This document shows positions 1-5,097 of a stretch of DNA of 5,097 nt, piece after piece. Every line of letters starts with the position of its first letter. The first letter of the stretch is position 1. Position numbers and translations under genes: made by a program. The stretch is from Cyclobacteriaceae bacterium (GTDB lineage: Bacteria > Bacteroidota > Bacteroidia > Cytophagales > Cyclobacteriaceae), in the NCBI GenBank assembly GCA_009885605.1, contig VFKK01000180.1, forward strand, positions 1 to 5,097. The letters are read 5' to 3'. The notes below the pieces were generated by a model. The model saw only the letters and a list, made by a program, of their open reading frames with translations. It made no database searches and was not told the DNA's origin.

Positions 1-334
1 CGTCACCCGAAAGTATAGCGATGTTGTGATTCCACTTTTTATGGACGGTCGCTTTTCCCCTTCGTAGAGGAGCTTGATCCATGATGTCGTCATGCATCAG
101 CGTGAAATTATGAAAGACCTCTACTGCAGTGGCTTGGCTGAGGATATTTTCGGGATCATTTTTATACATTCCATACGCCAACACGGTGAGCAAGGGGCGG
201 ATTCTCTTTCCTCCCAGGCTCAGGATATAGGTGATGGGCTCGTATAATTCTCGGGGTGATTCTCCAAATTTTTGATCCTGGATGAATTTCTCCAGGTTAC
301 CTAAAAGCCCGTGGGCGAGACTTTTTTCCGTCAT
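1..334 (-). CDS. Polyprenyl (probably farnesyl/geranylgeranyl) diphosphate synthase, N-terminal part
   Basis: This is the first 111 codons of a trans-isoprenyl diphosphate synthase, which condenses isopentenyl diphosphate with an allylic diphosphate in the cytoplasm to build isoprenoid chains. The rest lies beyond the left edge. Visible family motifs are GGKRIRP (residues 41-47, isopentenyl diphosphate binding) and the first aspartate-rich motif DDIMD (82-86, Mg2+/allylic substrate), followed by the Arg pair R91-R92. The motif has the DDxxD form without the two-residue insertion of typical bacterial farnesyl diphosphate synthases, and an aromatic residue (F77) sits five positions before it. 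Both traits are known from short-chain (C15-C20) enzymes, so a geranylgeranyl-type product is my inference; length determinants further on cannot be seen. The ATG at 334 puts GESPRELYEP at the usual distance from the N-terminus. It lies inside the end of rnr (38-bp overlap, different frame), suggesting translational coupling. No strong ribosome binding site is visible. Confidence 0.93.
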   Translation of the reverse strand, partial: MTEKSLAHGLLGNLEKFIQDQKFGESPRELYEPITYILSLGGKRIRPLLTVLAYGMYKNDPENILSQATAVEVFHNFTLMHDDIMDQAPLRRGKATVHKKWNHNIAILSGD

Positions 335-2498
335 TGTCAGCAAATTCCAAATCTATCGTTCTTCGGTCGATATCGGTCTTAACCACTCGAACCTTCACTT
401 TGTCTCCCAAAGTGATCATTTTTTTTGTTCTAGACCCAATCAAACGCATGTTTTTCTGATCGAAATCGTAGTAATCGTCATCCATGTCCTGCAAGCGAAT
501 CATTCCCTCGCACTTCGTTTCGGTGATTTCTACAAAAACTCCCCACTCCGTGACTCCCGCTACGATACCATCGTAATCTTTCTGCTCGGCCAACGACATG
601 AATTCTACTTGCTTGTATTTGATAGAGGCTCGCTCAGCATCTGCTGCACGTTTTTCCCGCTCAGAGGAATGGAGGCATTTTTCCTCCCAGTCTTTTGCAT
701 CGGGTGATTTTCCTCCCTCGAGATAATGATCGAGCAGTCTGTGAACCATCATGTCAGGATACCTTCGAATAGGAGATGTGAAGTGGGTGTAGTGTGCAAA
801 AGCAAGTCCAAAGTGACCCTTTGGTTCTGTAGTGTATTTAGCTTTTGCCATACTGCGAATTGCCAGTTGCTCGAGTACGTTTTGCTCAGGCTTGCCTTGG
901 ATTTCCTCCATGAGTTTATTGAGAACCAGAGAGATTTTATTCTCACTTGTAATCGATATTTCATGTCCAAATCTTCTGGCGAATCCGGAGAAAGTCTCCA
1001 GCCTTTCCAGATCAGGCGAATCGTGGATCCTGTAGACAAAAGTATCTTTTCCTTTGCCCTTATTGAAAATGAATTCTGCCACGTACTTGTTGGCAAGAAG
1101 CATAAATTCCTCGATGAGCTTGTGAATGTCTTTTCGCTCCTTCACCTTCAAGCCAAGAGGCTTGCCATTTGCATCCAGATCAAATTTGACTTCGACAGTC
1201 TCAAAATTGACAGCTCCATGATCGAATCTTCTTTTCCGGACTTTCTTAGCCAGCGTATTGAGCAAAGTCAATTCCTCATAAAAATCCCCGGCCTGTTTGT
1301 CGATATTTTCCTGAGCTTCTTCGTAAGCAAACCGTCTGTTGGAATGAATCACCGTGCGGCCAATCCAGTGCTTGAGCACATTGGCTTCGCGATCGACTTC
1401 AAACACACAAGCAAAAGTAAGTTTGTCCTCATTTGGACGAAGTGAACAGAGCCCGTTGCTGAGTCGCTCCGGAAGCATCGGGATCGTACGATCAACGAGA
1501 TAAACTGAAGTAGCCCGGTTGAGAGCTTCTTTTTCCAGCGCAGTTTGTGGCTGCACATAATGTGTCACATCCGCAATGTGGACACCGATTTCCAGGTTTC
1601 CGTTTTCGAGTTCCCGGTAAGAAATCGCATCGTCAAAATCTTTCGCATCGACAGGATCTATTGTAAAAGTGGTGACATCTCGGAAGTCTTTTCTGCTTTT
1701 GATTTCTTTCGATGTGATCTTCTCCGAAATCTCATTGGCTTCTGCATCCGGCTCTTCTGGATACTCGAAAGGCAGCCCAAACTCAGCCATGATTGAGTGA
1801 ATCTCCACTTCATGAAGGCCGGCTTTTCCAAGAACCCGAATTACTTTTCCGCTTGGATTTTTATCGCCGTCTCGCCATTCAGTGAGTTTGATGATTACTT
1901 TTTCATTGTGCTCAGCTCCCATCAAATCGCCTTTGTGCACGAAGATATCCTTGTGCATCTTTTTGAAATCGGGAACTACGAAAGCGAATCTTGGAGAAAT
2001 CTCCACACGTCCCACGAATTCATCCCGGTTCCTTTCGAGGATTTCGAGAACTTTCCCTTCCGTTCTTCCGGTTTTTCCTTTGACAGGAAATACCATGATC
2101 CTGACCTTATCTCCGTCTAGGGCTTGCTTGAGGTCTGGCTCTTTTACGAGAATATCATCCTCAGACTTTTTAGGATCCAATGGCTTGATAAATGCGAATC
2201 TCGGGTTGACGTTGTCAACGATACCTTCAATAAATCCCGGGTCCTGACTGGAGGAAAAGTAATTTCGGGGGCTTTTTGAAATCGATCCTGCTGCCACCAG
2301 CTCAAAAAGTACCGGTTCTACGGCTCCTTTATTGAGTGAATCGCGGATCTCTAGTCGCTTGATTAGTTGGGAGGAATTGAATTCTTCTCCATAGTGCGCA
2401 TCTAAAAATTGAAGGATGCGTCTTGCCAAATTGGCTGAGTCATTGGAGTTTCCTCCCTTGTTTTTACTCTTGTTTTTTTTATCTGATTTTCTTCCCAT
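297..2498 (-). CDS. rnr: Ribonuclease R (3'-5' exoribonuclease, RNB family)
   Basis: RNase R is a processive, Mg2+-dependent hydrolytic 3'-5' exoribonuclease of the cytoplasm that can degrade structured RNA and serves in mRNA decay and rRNA/tRNA quality control. The 733-residue protein has the full family architecture: a Lys/Asn-rich start (1-20), a winged-helix region (about 23-85), two cold-shock/OB domains (about 88-150 and 158-225), the RNB catalytic domain (about 270-600) and a C-terminal S1 domain (about 640-718). The catalytic aspartates are present in DPVDAKDFDD (D281, D287, D289, D290), as are VDRTIPMLP (335-343) and the signature FTSPIRRYPD (573-582) with R578 and R579. The basic tail after S1 is short compared with the E. 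coli enzyme. The start at 2498 is the only sensible Met before the winged helix; no clear Shine-Dalgarno precedes it. A run of eight A occupies codons 6-9. The gene follows the exonuclease gene by 54 bp and overlaps the prenyltransferase gene. Confidence 0.98.
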   Translation of the reverse strand: MGRKSDKKNKSKNKGGNSNDSANLARRILQFLDAHYGEEFNSSQLIKRLEIRDSLNKGAVEPVLFELVAAGSISKSPRNYFSSSQDPGFIEGIVDNVNPRFAFIKPLDPKKSEDDILVKEPDLKQALDGDKVRIMVFPVKGKTGRTEGKVLEILERNRDEFVGRVEISPRFAFVVPDFKKMHKDIFVHKGDLMGAEHNEKVIIKLTEWRDGDKNPSGKVIRVLGKAGLHEVEIHSIMAEFGLPFEYPEEPDAEANEISEKITSKEIKSRKDFRDVTTFTIDPVDAKDFDDAISYRELENGNLEIGVHIADVTHYVQPQTALEKEALNRATSVYLVDRTIPMLPERLSNGLCSLRPNEDKLTFACVFEVDREANVLKHWIGRTVIHSNRRFAYEEAQENIDKQAGDFYEELTLLNTLAKKVRKRRFDHGAVNFETVEVKFDLDANGKPLGLKVKERKDIHKLIEEFMLLANKYVAEFIFNKGKGKDTFVYRIHDSPDLERLETFSGFARRFGHEISITSENKISLVLNKLMEEIQGKPEQNVLEQLAIRSMAKAKYTTEPKGHFGLAFAHYTHFTSPIRRYPDMMVHRLLDHYLEGGKSPDAKDWEEKCLHSSEREKRAADAERASIKYKQVEFMSLAEQKDYDGIVAGVTEWGVFVEITETKCEGMIRLQDMDDDYYDFDQKNMRLIGSRTKKMITLGDKVKVRVVKTDIDRRTIDLEFADNDGKKSRPRAFR

Positions 2499-2516
2499 TT
2501 GTGAGGGTTGTTGCTT

Positions 2517-2553
2517 ATGTCCAATGTAAAAAGAATTGATCTCTGATGGACAT
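2517..2553. repeat. Inverted repeat in the rnr leader
   Basis: A perfect 7-bp inverted repeat, ATGTCCA (2517-2523) and TGGACAT (2547-2553), is separated by 23 bases in the 54-bp gap between the exonuclease and rnr genes. One arm touches the exonuclease stop codon and the other ends 18 bases before the rnr start codon. It could be an operator, an mRNA hairpin affecting rnr translation, or chance. It is not a terminator: the loop is long, the stem is not GC-rich and no U-tract follows. On the minus strand the sequence TACATTGG, close to the Bacteroidota -7 element TAnnTTTG, overlaps the rnr-proximal arm, but no -33 element accompanies it. Confidence 0.3.
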
Positions 2554-3302
2554 TAATCTTTGTGATCTTTTCGTGAATCTTCCTGATTTTCCACTTCTAT
2601 TTCCAGTTCATCGAGCTGAGGATTCATAGCGAGATAAACTCTTGCGGTGACTTCCACATCTCTCAGACAATATTTTTTGATTTTTTCGATGTCTCTTTCG
2701 AGGTGGAAAGTTGCGTTGACCTGACTGCCATCCAGATCGTCTTTCGAAGAAGGGACGCCAAAAACTGAAGCTAAAAGTTCCAGTCGGGTGTAGTGCTTGT
2801 AATCACCGAATTTCCAAAGTTCCATGGTGTCCAAATGACGGATTTCCCAGGGCTTTTTGCCGGAAATTTGAAGGGGTTCGGGAAGTGAGATTCCTTGCAC
2901 GAGCATTCTTCTACATAGGTAGGGAAAGTCAAATTCCTTTCCATTGTGCGCGCAGAGGTTCCATTTTTTCTTGCTTAGTAAAGCGCTGAACTCCAAAAGA
3001 AGTTCCCTTTCTTCTTCATGCGCGAATACTTTACTGCGGTAAGTGAGTTTTTTTTCTTTCTTTTTCCATTGGAAATATCCCACCCCTACACAGACCACCT
3101 GTCCAAATTCTGCATGGATGCCCGCCTTTTCAAAGTACAGGTCTCCCGGTGCCAATTCTCCCCGATCGGTTTGAATGAGTCGTTCTTTGCGGAGCCATTC
3201 TTCCTGCAATCTTACCGGTAAATCCTCAAATTTTGCGGTAACAGAAGCAGTCTCAATATCCAAAAAAAGGATGCTGCTTAATTGGTCTAAAAAATCTGCC
3301 AT
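2553..3302 (-). CDS. Predicted 3'-5' exonuclease, PolB-exonuclease-like (RNase H fold, DnaQ-like)
   Basis: The 249-residue protein carries the three exonuclease motifs of the DEDD superfamily: Exo I in FLDIETA (D15, E17), Exo II in AHNGKEFDFPYL (N120, D125) and Exo III in YCLRDVEVT (Y211 and D215, the Tyr-x3-Asp form). The pattern HNGxxFDxPxL followed by YCxxDV matches stand-alone proteins related to the exonuclease domain of B-family DNA polymerases. The expected activity is metal-dependent 3'-5' removal of nucleotides from DNA or RNA; the true substrate is unknown. No polymerase domain is attached. The C-terminal 20 residues are highly charged. I chose the ATG at 3302 because FLDIETA then lies near the N-terminus as in the family. 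A Met at 3407 would add 35 residues read out of frame through the end of the upstream gene and can be discounted. The gene begins 10 bp after the preceding gene, so they are probably co-transcribed. No clear Shine-Dalgarno is visible. Confidence 0.9.
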   Translation of the reverse strand: MADFLDQLSSILFLDIETASVTAKFEDLPVRLQEEWLRKERLIQTDRGELAPGDLYFEKAGIHAEFGQVVCVGVGYFQWKKKEKKLTYRSKVFAHEEERELLLEFSALLSKKKWNLCAHNGKEFDFPYLCRRMLVQGISLPEPLQISGKKPWEIRHLDTMELWKFGDYKHYTRLELLASVFGVPSSKDDLDGSQVNATFHLERDIEKIKKYCLRDVEVTARVYLAMNPQLDELEIEVENQEDSRKDHKD

Positions 3303-3312
3303 AATTTTGAAT

Positions 3313-3714
3313 TTAGCCGTGAAGAACACCCTCCAAGCCAAGCTCAGGGATATTTCGAATAAAAATCGGGTCAAAACTACCCGGAGTAAATATAAACTTT
3401 TTATCAAAAATCTGATCCAGAATATAATAGCTCACCCAGAATTCATTGTTTAGGACAAAAACAGCAGGATCAATTGGTTCAACCTTAGCGATGCACTGAG
3501 CGCCCAATTCTTTGATCAGGTGGCGAAGTGTTGAAGTTTGCTTTTTTTCTCCTTCCAATTCTCCATATCCTTTGGATGTAATCATCACAGTATTCAGCTC
3601 GATCAGGTTGAGGTTGATGATGTACACTGCCCATTCTGTTCCTAATGGTGTTTCCTCCTTTGCAATGGCAAGTTTTACTCCGGTTACCGGATGAAAATCA
3701 ATGTCTTTTTTCAT
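3313..3714 (-). CDS. Conserved Bacteroidota protein of unknown function
   Basis: This 133-residue protein has no domain of known function that I can name. The sequence resembles a family that I recall as widespread in Bacteroidota, with recognisable blocks TSKGYGE (46-52), KQTSTLRH (58-65), LNNEFWVSYY (88-97), FDKKFIF (103-109) and a C-terminal GVLHG. I recall family members sometimes being labelled as a phenylalanyl-tRNA synthetase subunit; nothing in this sequence supports that, as no aminoacyl-tRNA synthetase motif is present. It has no signal peptide or membrane segment, so it is probably cytoplasmic. Alternating hydrophobic stretches suggest a beta-rich fold. I chose the ATG at 3714 (MKKDIDF) because the family, as I remember it, begins there; an in-frame ATG at 3756 would add 14 residues. 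The stop is 10 bp before the exonuclease start, which suggests an operon with that gene. The 93-bp gap from lipB holds a 24-codon open frame of doubtful status. Confidence 0.85.
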   Translation of the reverse strand: MKKDIDFHPVTGVKLAIAKEETPLGTEWAVYIINLNLIELNTVMITSKGYGELEGEKKQTSTLRHLIKELGAQCIAKVEPIDPAVFVLNNEFWVSYYILDQIFDKKFIFTPGSFDPIFIRNIPELGLEGVLHG

Positions 3715-3807
3715 GTGTTTATAATTGATTTTTAATGGCCACTTGGAATCGCGCATTTCGGATAATCATCCCAAAGTGTGACGTTCTTATTCAGGCTCAG
3801 TTTCATC

Positions 3808-4524
3808 TTAAATCAATTCCATTTCAAAAAGTGTACTCAGATGCTTTTTCATTTTTTCTTTAACATCTTCTAATGAAATTTCTTCTCCCAGCTCTTTCTG
3901 CAATGATGTCACTGCTTTGTCATCTATCCCACAGGGAATGATGTTGCTGAAATAATTCAAATCCGAATTGATATTGAAAGCAAATCCATGCATGGTCACC
4001 CAGCGGCTGGATTTGACTCCCAGAGCACAGATTTTGCGTGGATTTTCCTGTTTATTGGCATCCAGCCAAACCCCCGTCAGACCGGTGATTCTTCCGGCCT
4101 CAATTCCGTATTCAGCCAAAGTTAAAATAACGGCTTCTTCCAAAAAACGGAGATATTTGTGGATATCTGTAAAGAAATTATCCAGATCCAGAATTGGATA
4201 GCCCACCAATTGGCCGGGGCCATGATACGTGATATCACCACCGCGATTAATTTTATAAAAAGCGGCATTTTTCTCATTTAGACCTGCTTCGTCAAGCAAG
4301 AGGTTCTCTTGTTTCCCGCTTTTCCCCAAGGTATAGACATGCGGGTGTTCCAGAAAAAGAAGATAATTTGGAGTGGGACTTTGTTCCTGAACAGGCAGAT
4401 TTCTATTCCTGATTTTAATCTCAACAGTTTCTGCAAAAAGACTCTCCTGATACTCCCAGGCTTGATGATAATCTATCAGGCCAAGATCTCGGAATTCTAC
4501 TCTTTTATTTATAATTTCATTCAT
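3808..4524 (-). CDS. lipB: Octanoyl-[acyl-carrier-protein]:protein N-octanoyltransferase (LipB)
   Basis: LipB moves the octanoyl group from acyl-carrier protein to a specific lysine of lipoyl domains (such as those of 2-oxoacid dehydrogenases and GcvH), after which LipA inserts sulfur. It acts in the cytoplasm. The 238-residue sequence is full length for the family and shows FLEHPHVYTLGKSG (57-70), the RGGDITYHGPGQLVGYPI block (94-111), KICALGVK (164-171) with the catalytic Lys164, TMHGFAFNIN (177-186), and IIPCGI (195-200) with the acyl-carrying Cys198. These correspond to the Lys/Cys pair of the characterised E. coli and mycobacterial enzymes. The start at 4524 gives the usual short lead into the FRDLGLIDYHQAW segment; a purine-rich AGAGAGA lies a few bases upstream and may serve as a weak ribosome binding site. 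It is the first gene of the leftward block and is divergent from the yraN-like gene across 86 bp. Neither lipA nor a lipoylated target gene is in the window. Confidence 0.98.
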   Translation of the reverse strand: MNEIINKRVEFRDLGLIDYHQAWEYQESLFAETVEIKIRNRNLPVQEQSPTPNYLLFLEHPHVYTLGKSGKQENLLLDEAGLNEKNAAFYKINRGGDITYHGPGQLVGYPILDLDNFFTDIHKYLRFLEEAVILTLAEYGIEAGRITGLTGVWLDANKQENPRKICALGVKSSRWVTMHGFAFNINSDLNYFSNIIPCGIDDKAVTSLQKELGEEISLEDVKEKMKKHLSTLFEMELI

Positions 4525-4588
4525 CTGAGGTCTCTCTGGGGAAGTTCTTTTCGAGCGCTAAAAGCGGGCAATCCGTTTTAAAATTTTT

Positions 4589-4596
4589 CAAAATTA
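4589..4596 (-). promoter_or_regulatory. Candidate Bacteroidota -7 promoter element for lipB
   Basis: On the minus strand this reads TAATTTTG, an exact match to the Bacteroidota -7 consensus TAnnTTTG. It lies in the divergent 86-bp intergenic region and would place the transcript start roughly 55-60 bases before the lipB ATG. No TTTG or TTG occurs at the expected distance upstream for a -33 element, and the surrounding sequence is very AT-rich, where such a match arises easily. I found no equally good element on the plus strand for the yraN-like gene. Confidence 0.28.
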
Positions 4597-4610
4597 AACA
4601 AATATTCAGG

Positions 4611-4967
4611 ATGGCTGAACATAACGATTCCGGAATCCTTGCCGAGCAACTTGCAGCCGATTGGCTGGTGGGAAAAGGATATGAGTTCGTCGAAAAAAAC
4701 TACCGTCACAAGCATGCTGAGATTGATTTGATCATGAAGTTCAAAGGCTTGTTGGTTTTTATAGAAGTCAAGTTTCGATCCGGAACTGGGTTTGGATTCG
4801 CGGAAGAGTTTGTGGACGGGACAAAGAAAAAGCTTGTTGTGAAGGCTGCAGACCAATATCTATATGAAAAAGATTGGCATAATGATATTCGCTTTGACAT
4901 CGTAGCCGTATATAAAGGCAGGACAGGAAAAATCAATTTCAAGCAATTTGAAGATGCATTTTATTAA
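4611..4967 (+). CDS. yraN: YraN family protein (UPF0102, predicted PD-(D/E)XK nuclease-like)
   Basis: The 118-residue protein matches the UPF0102/YraN family, small cytoplasmic proteins with a restriction-endonuclease-like fold whose biological role is not established. The putative catalytic core is visible: E11 in the first helix (GILAEQLAADWL), AEIDLI (36-41) with D39, and FIEVKFR (50-56) with E52 and K54, which is the typical D-(x)n-E-x-K arrangement. RFDIVAV (94-100) fits a later core strand. An ability to cut nucleic acid is inferred from these residues only. The length is normal for the family. The ATG at 4611 gives the usual MAEHN-type start seen in Bacteroidota homologues; no well-spaced Shine-Dalgarno precedes it. 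It is divergent from lipB and is followed 34 bp later by the exported-protein gene, with which it could share a transcript. Confidence 0.93.
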   Translation: MAEHNDSGILAEQLAADWLVGKGYEFVEKNYRHKHAEIDLIMKFKGLLVFIEVKFRSGTGFGFAEEFVDGTKKKLVVKAADQYLYEKDWHNDIRFDIVAVYKGRTGKINFKQFEDAFY

Positions 4968-5001
4968 TTTTTACTTCTTTAATTCTAACTCAAAATTCAT
5001 C

Positions 5002-5097
5002 GTGAAAAAGTTAACATTCACTCTATTCTTAGGGCTTTTTGCATTGATTGCTCTGGCTCAGGATAAAAAGGACCAGGAAATTATCTCTGACAGTGAA
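5002..5097 (+). CDS. Exported protein, N-terminal part (possible SYLF-domain lipid-binding protein)
   Basis: Thirty-two codons are visible before the window ends. They encode a clear Sec signal peptide: basic K2-K3, a hydrophobic core (residues 4-18, LTFTLFLGLFALIAL) and an A-L-A cleavage site before Gln20, so the mature protein would begin QDKKDQEI. There is no lipobox cysteine, so a lipoprotein is unlikely and a periplasmic or outer-membrane location is expected. The charged start QDKKDQEIISDSE resembles, from memory, the beginning of mature Bacteroidota SYLF (YSC84-like) lipid-binding proteins; this is only an inference, since the SYLF domain itself would lie outside the window. I chose the GTG at 5002 because it gives a textbook signal peptide. 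An in-frame ATG at 4954 would add 16 residues and overlap the end of the yraN-like gene by 14 bases, and is less likely. Confidence 0.75.
   Translation, partial: MKKLTFTLFLGLFALIALAQDKKDQEIISDSE

Noticed and set aside
726..1445. Long plus-strand open frame (239 codons) opposite rnr.
   Set aside because: It is antisense to a full-length RNase R with all motifs intact; the translation has no recognisable domain and looks like a shadow of the real gene. The other plus-strand frames under the leftward genes are rejected for the same reason.
3303..3407. N-terminal extension of the exonuclease from an upstream ATG at 3407.
   Set aside because: It is read out of frame through the end of the conserved unknown gene, and the exonuclease motif I already sits 15 residues after the ATG at 3302, as expected for the family.
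3715..3807. Rho-independent terminator after lipB.
   Set aside because: No GC-rich stem followed by a U-run is present on the minus strand, so read-through into the downstream genes is possible.
4556..4566. Small hairpin CGCT-AAA-AGCG in the lipB leader.
   Set aside because: The stem is only 4 bp and no U-tract or conserved regulatory element is associated; too weak to call.
4626..4637. Perfect 12-bp palindrome GATTCCGGAATC.
   Set aside because: It falls within codons 6-9 of the yraN-like gene, and about one palindrome of this length is expected by chance in 5 kb.
4965..4972. TAATTTTT near the end of yraN as a -7 promoter element for the exported-protein gene.
   Set aside because: It lacks the final G of TAnnTTTG, and the nearest TTTG (4947-4950) is only 14 bases away, shorter than the usual spacing.
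1..5097. Search for mobile elements, CRISPR arrays, tRNA/rRNA genes, riboswitches, toxin-antitoxin or defence genes.
   Set aside because: No direct-repeat arrays, transposase motifs, cloverleaf-like segments or defence domains were seen; genes cover nearly the whole window and all recognised products are core functions.

Overview
The window looks like an ordinary chromosomal housekeeping segment of a member of the Bacteroidota, most like the Cyclobacteriaceae/Cytophagales (Algoriphagus-like), although I cannot fix the genus without a search. The grounds are: moderate-to-low GC; genes lacking strong Shine-Dalgarno sequences; a TAnnTTTG-type promoter element ahead of lipB; a signal peptide ending in A-x-A followed by Gln, as is common in this phylum; and a 133-residue conserved protein that I remember only from Bacteroidota genomes.

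Layout. A leftward (minus-strand) block of five genes fills positions 1-4524. In order of transcription these are lipB (octanoyltransferase, 4524-3808), a conserved protein of unknown function (3714-3313), a PolB-type 3'-5' exonuclease (3302-2553), rnr (RNase R, 2498-297) and the start of a polyprenyl diphosphate synthase gene (334 to beyond the left edge). Spacing tightens along the block: 93 bp after lipB, 10 bp between the unknown gene and the exonuclease, 54 bp before rnr, then a 38-bp overlap between rnr and the prenyltransferase gene. An 86-bp divergent intergenic region (4525-4610) separates this block from two rightward genes: a yraN-family (UPF0102) nuclease-like protein (4611-4967) and, at the right edge, the first 32 codons of an exported protein that may be a SYLF-domain lipid-binding protein (5002 onward).

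Function. The block mixes cofactor assembly (LipB), RNA turnover (RNase R), a probable DNA- or RNA-directed 3'-5' exonuclease and isoprenoid chain synthesis. I see no shared pathway; co-transcription of unrelated core genes is the simplest reading. There are no RNA genes, insertion sequences, CRISPR arrays, phage genes or defence modules, and no gene shows a frameshift, internal stop or missing catalytic residue. No gene-free stretch exceeds 100 bases. I did not find evidence of an undescribed system. The items most worth a second look are the uncharacterised 133-residue protein and its close pairing with the exonuclease, the rnr/prenyltransferase overlap, a small open frame directly after lipB, and an inverted repeat in the rnr leader.
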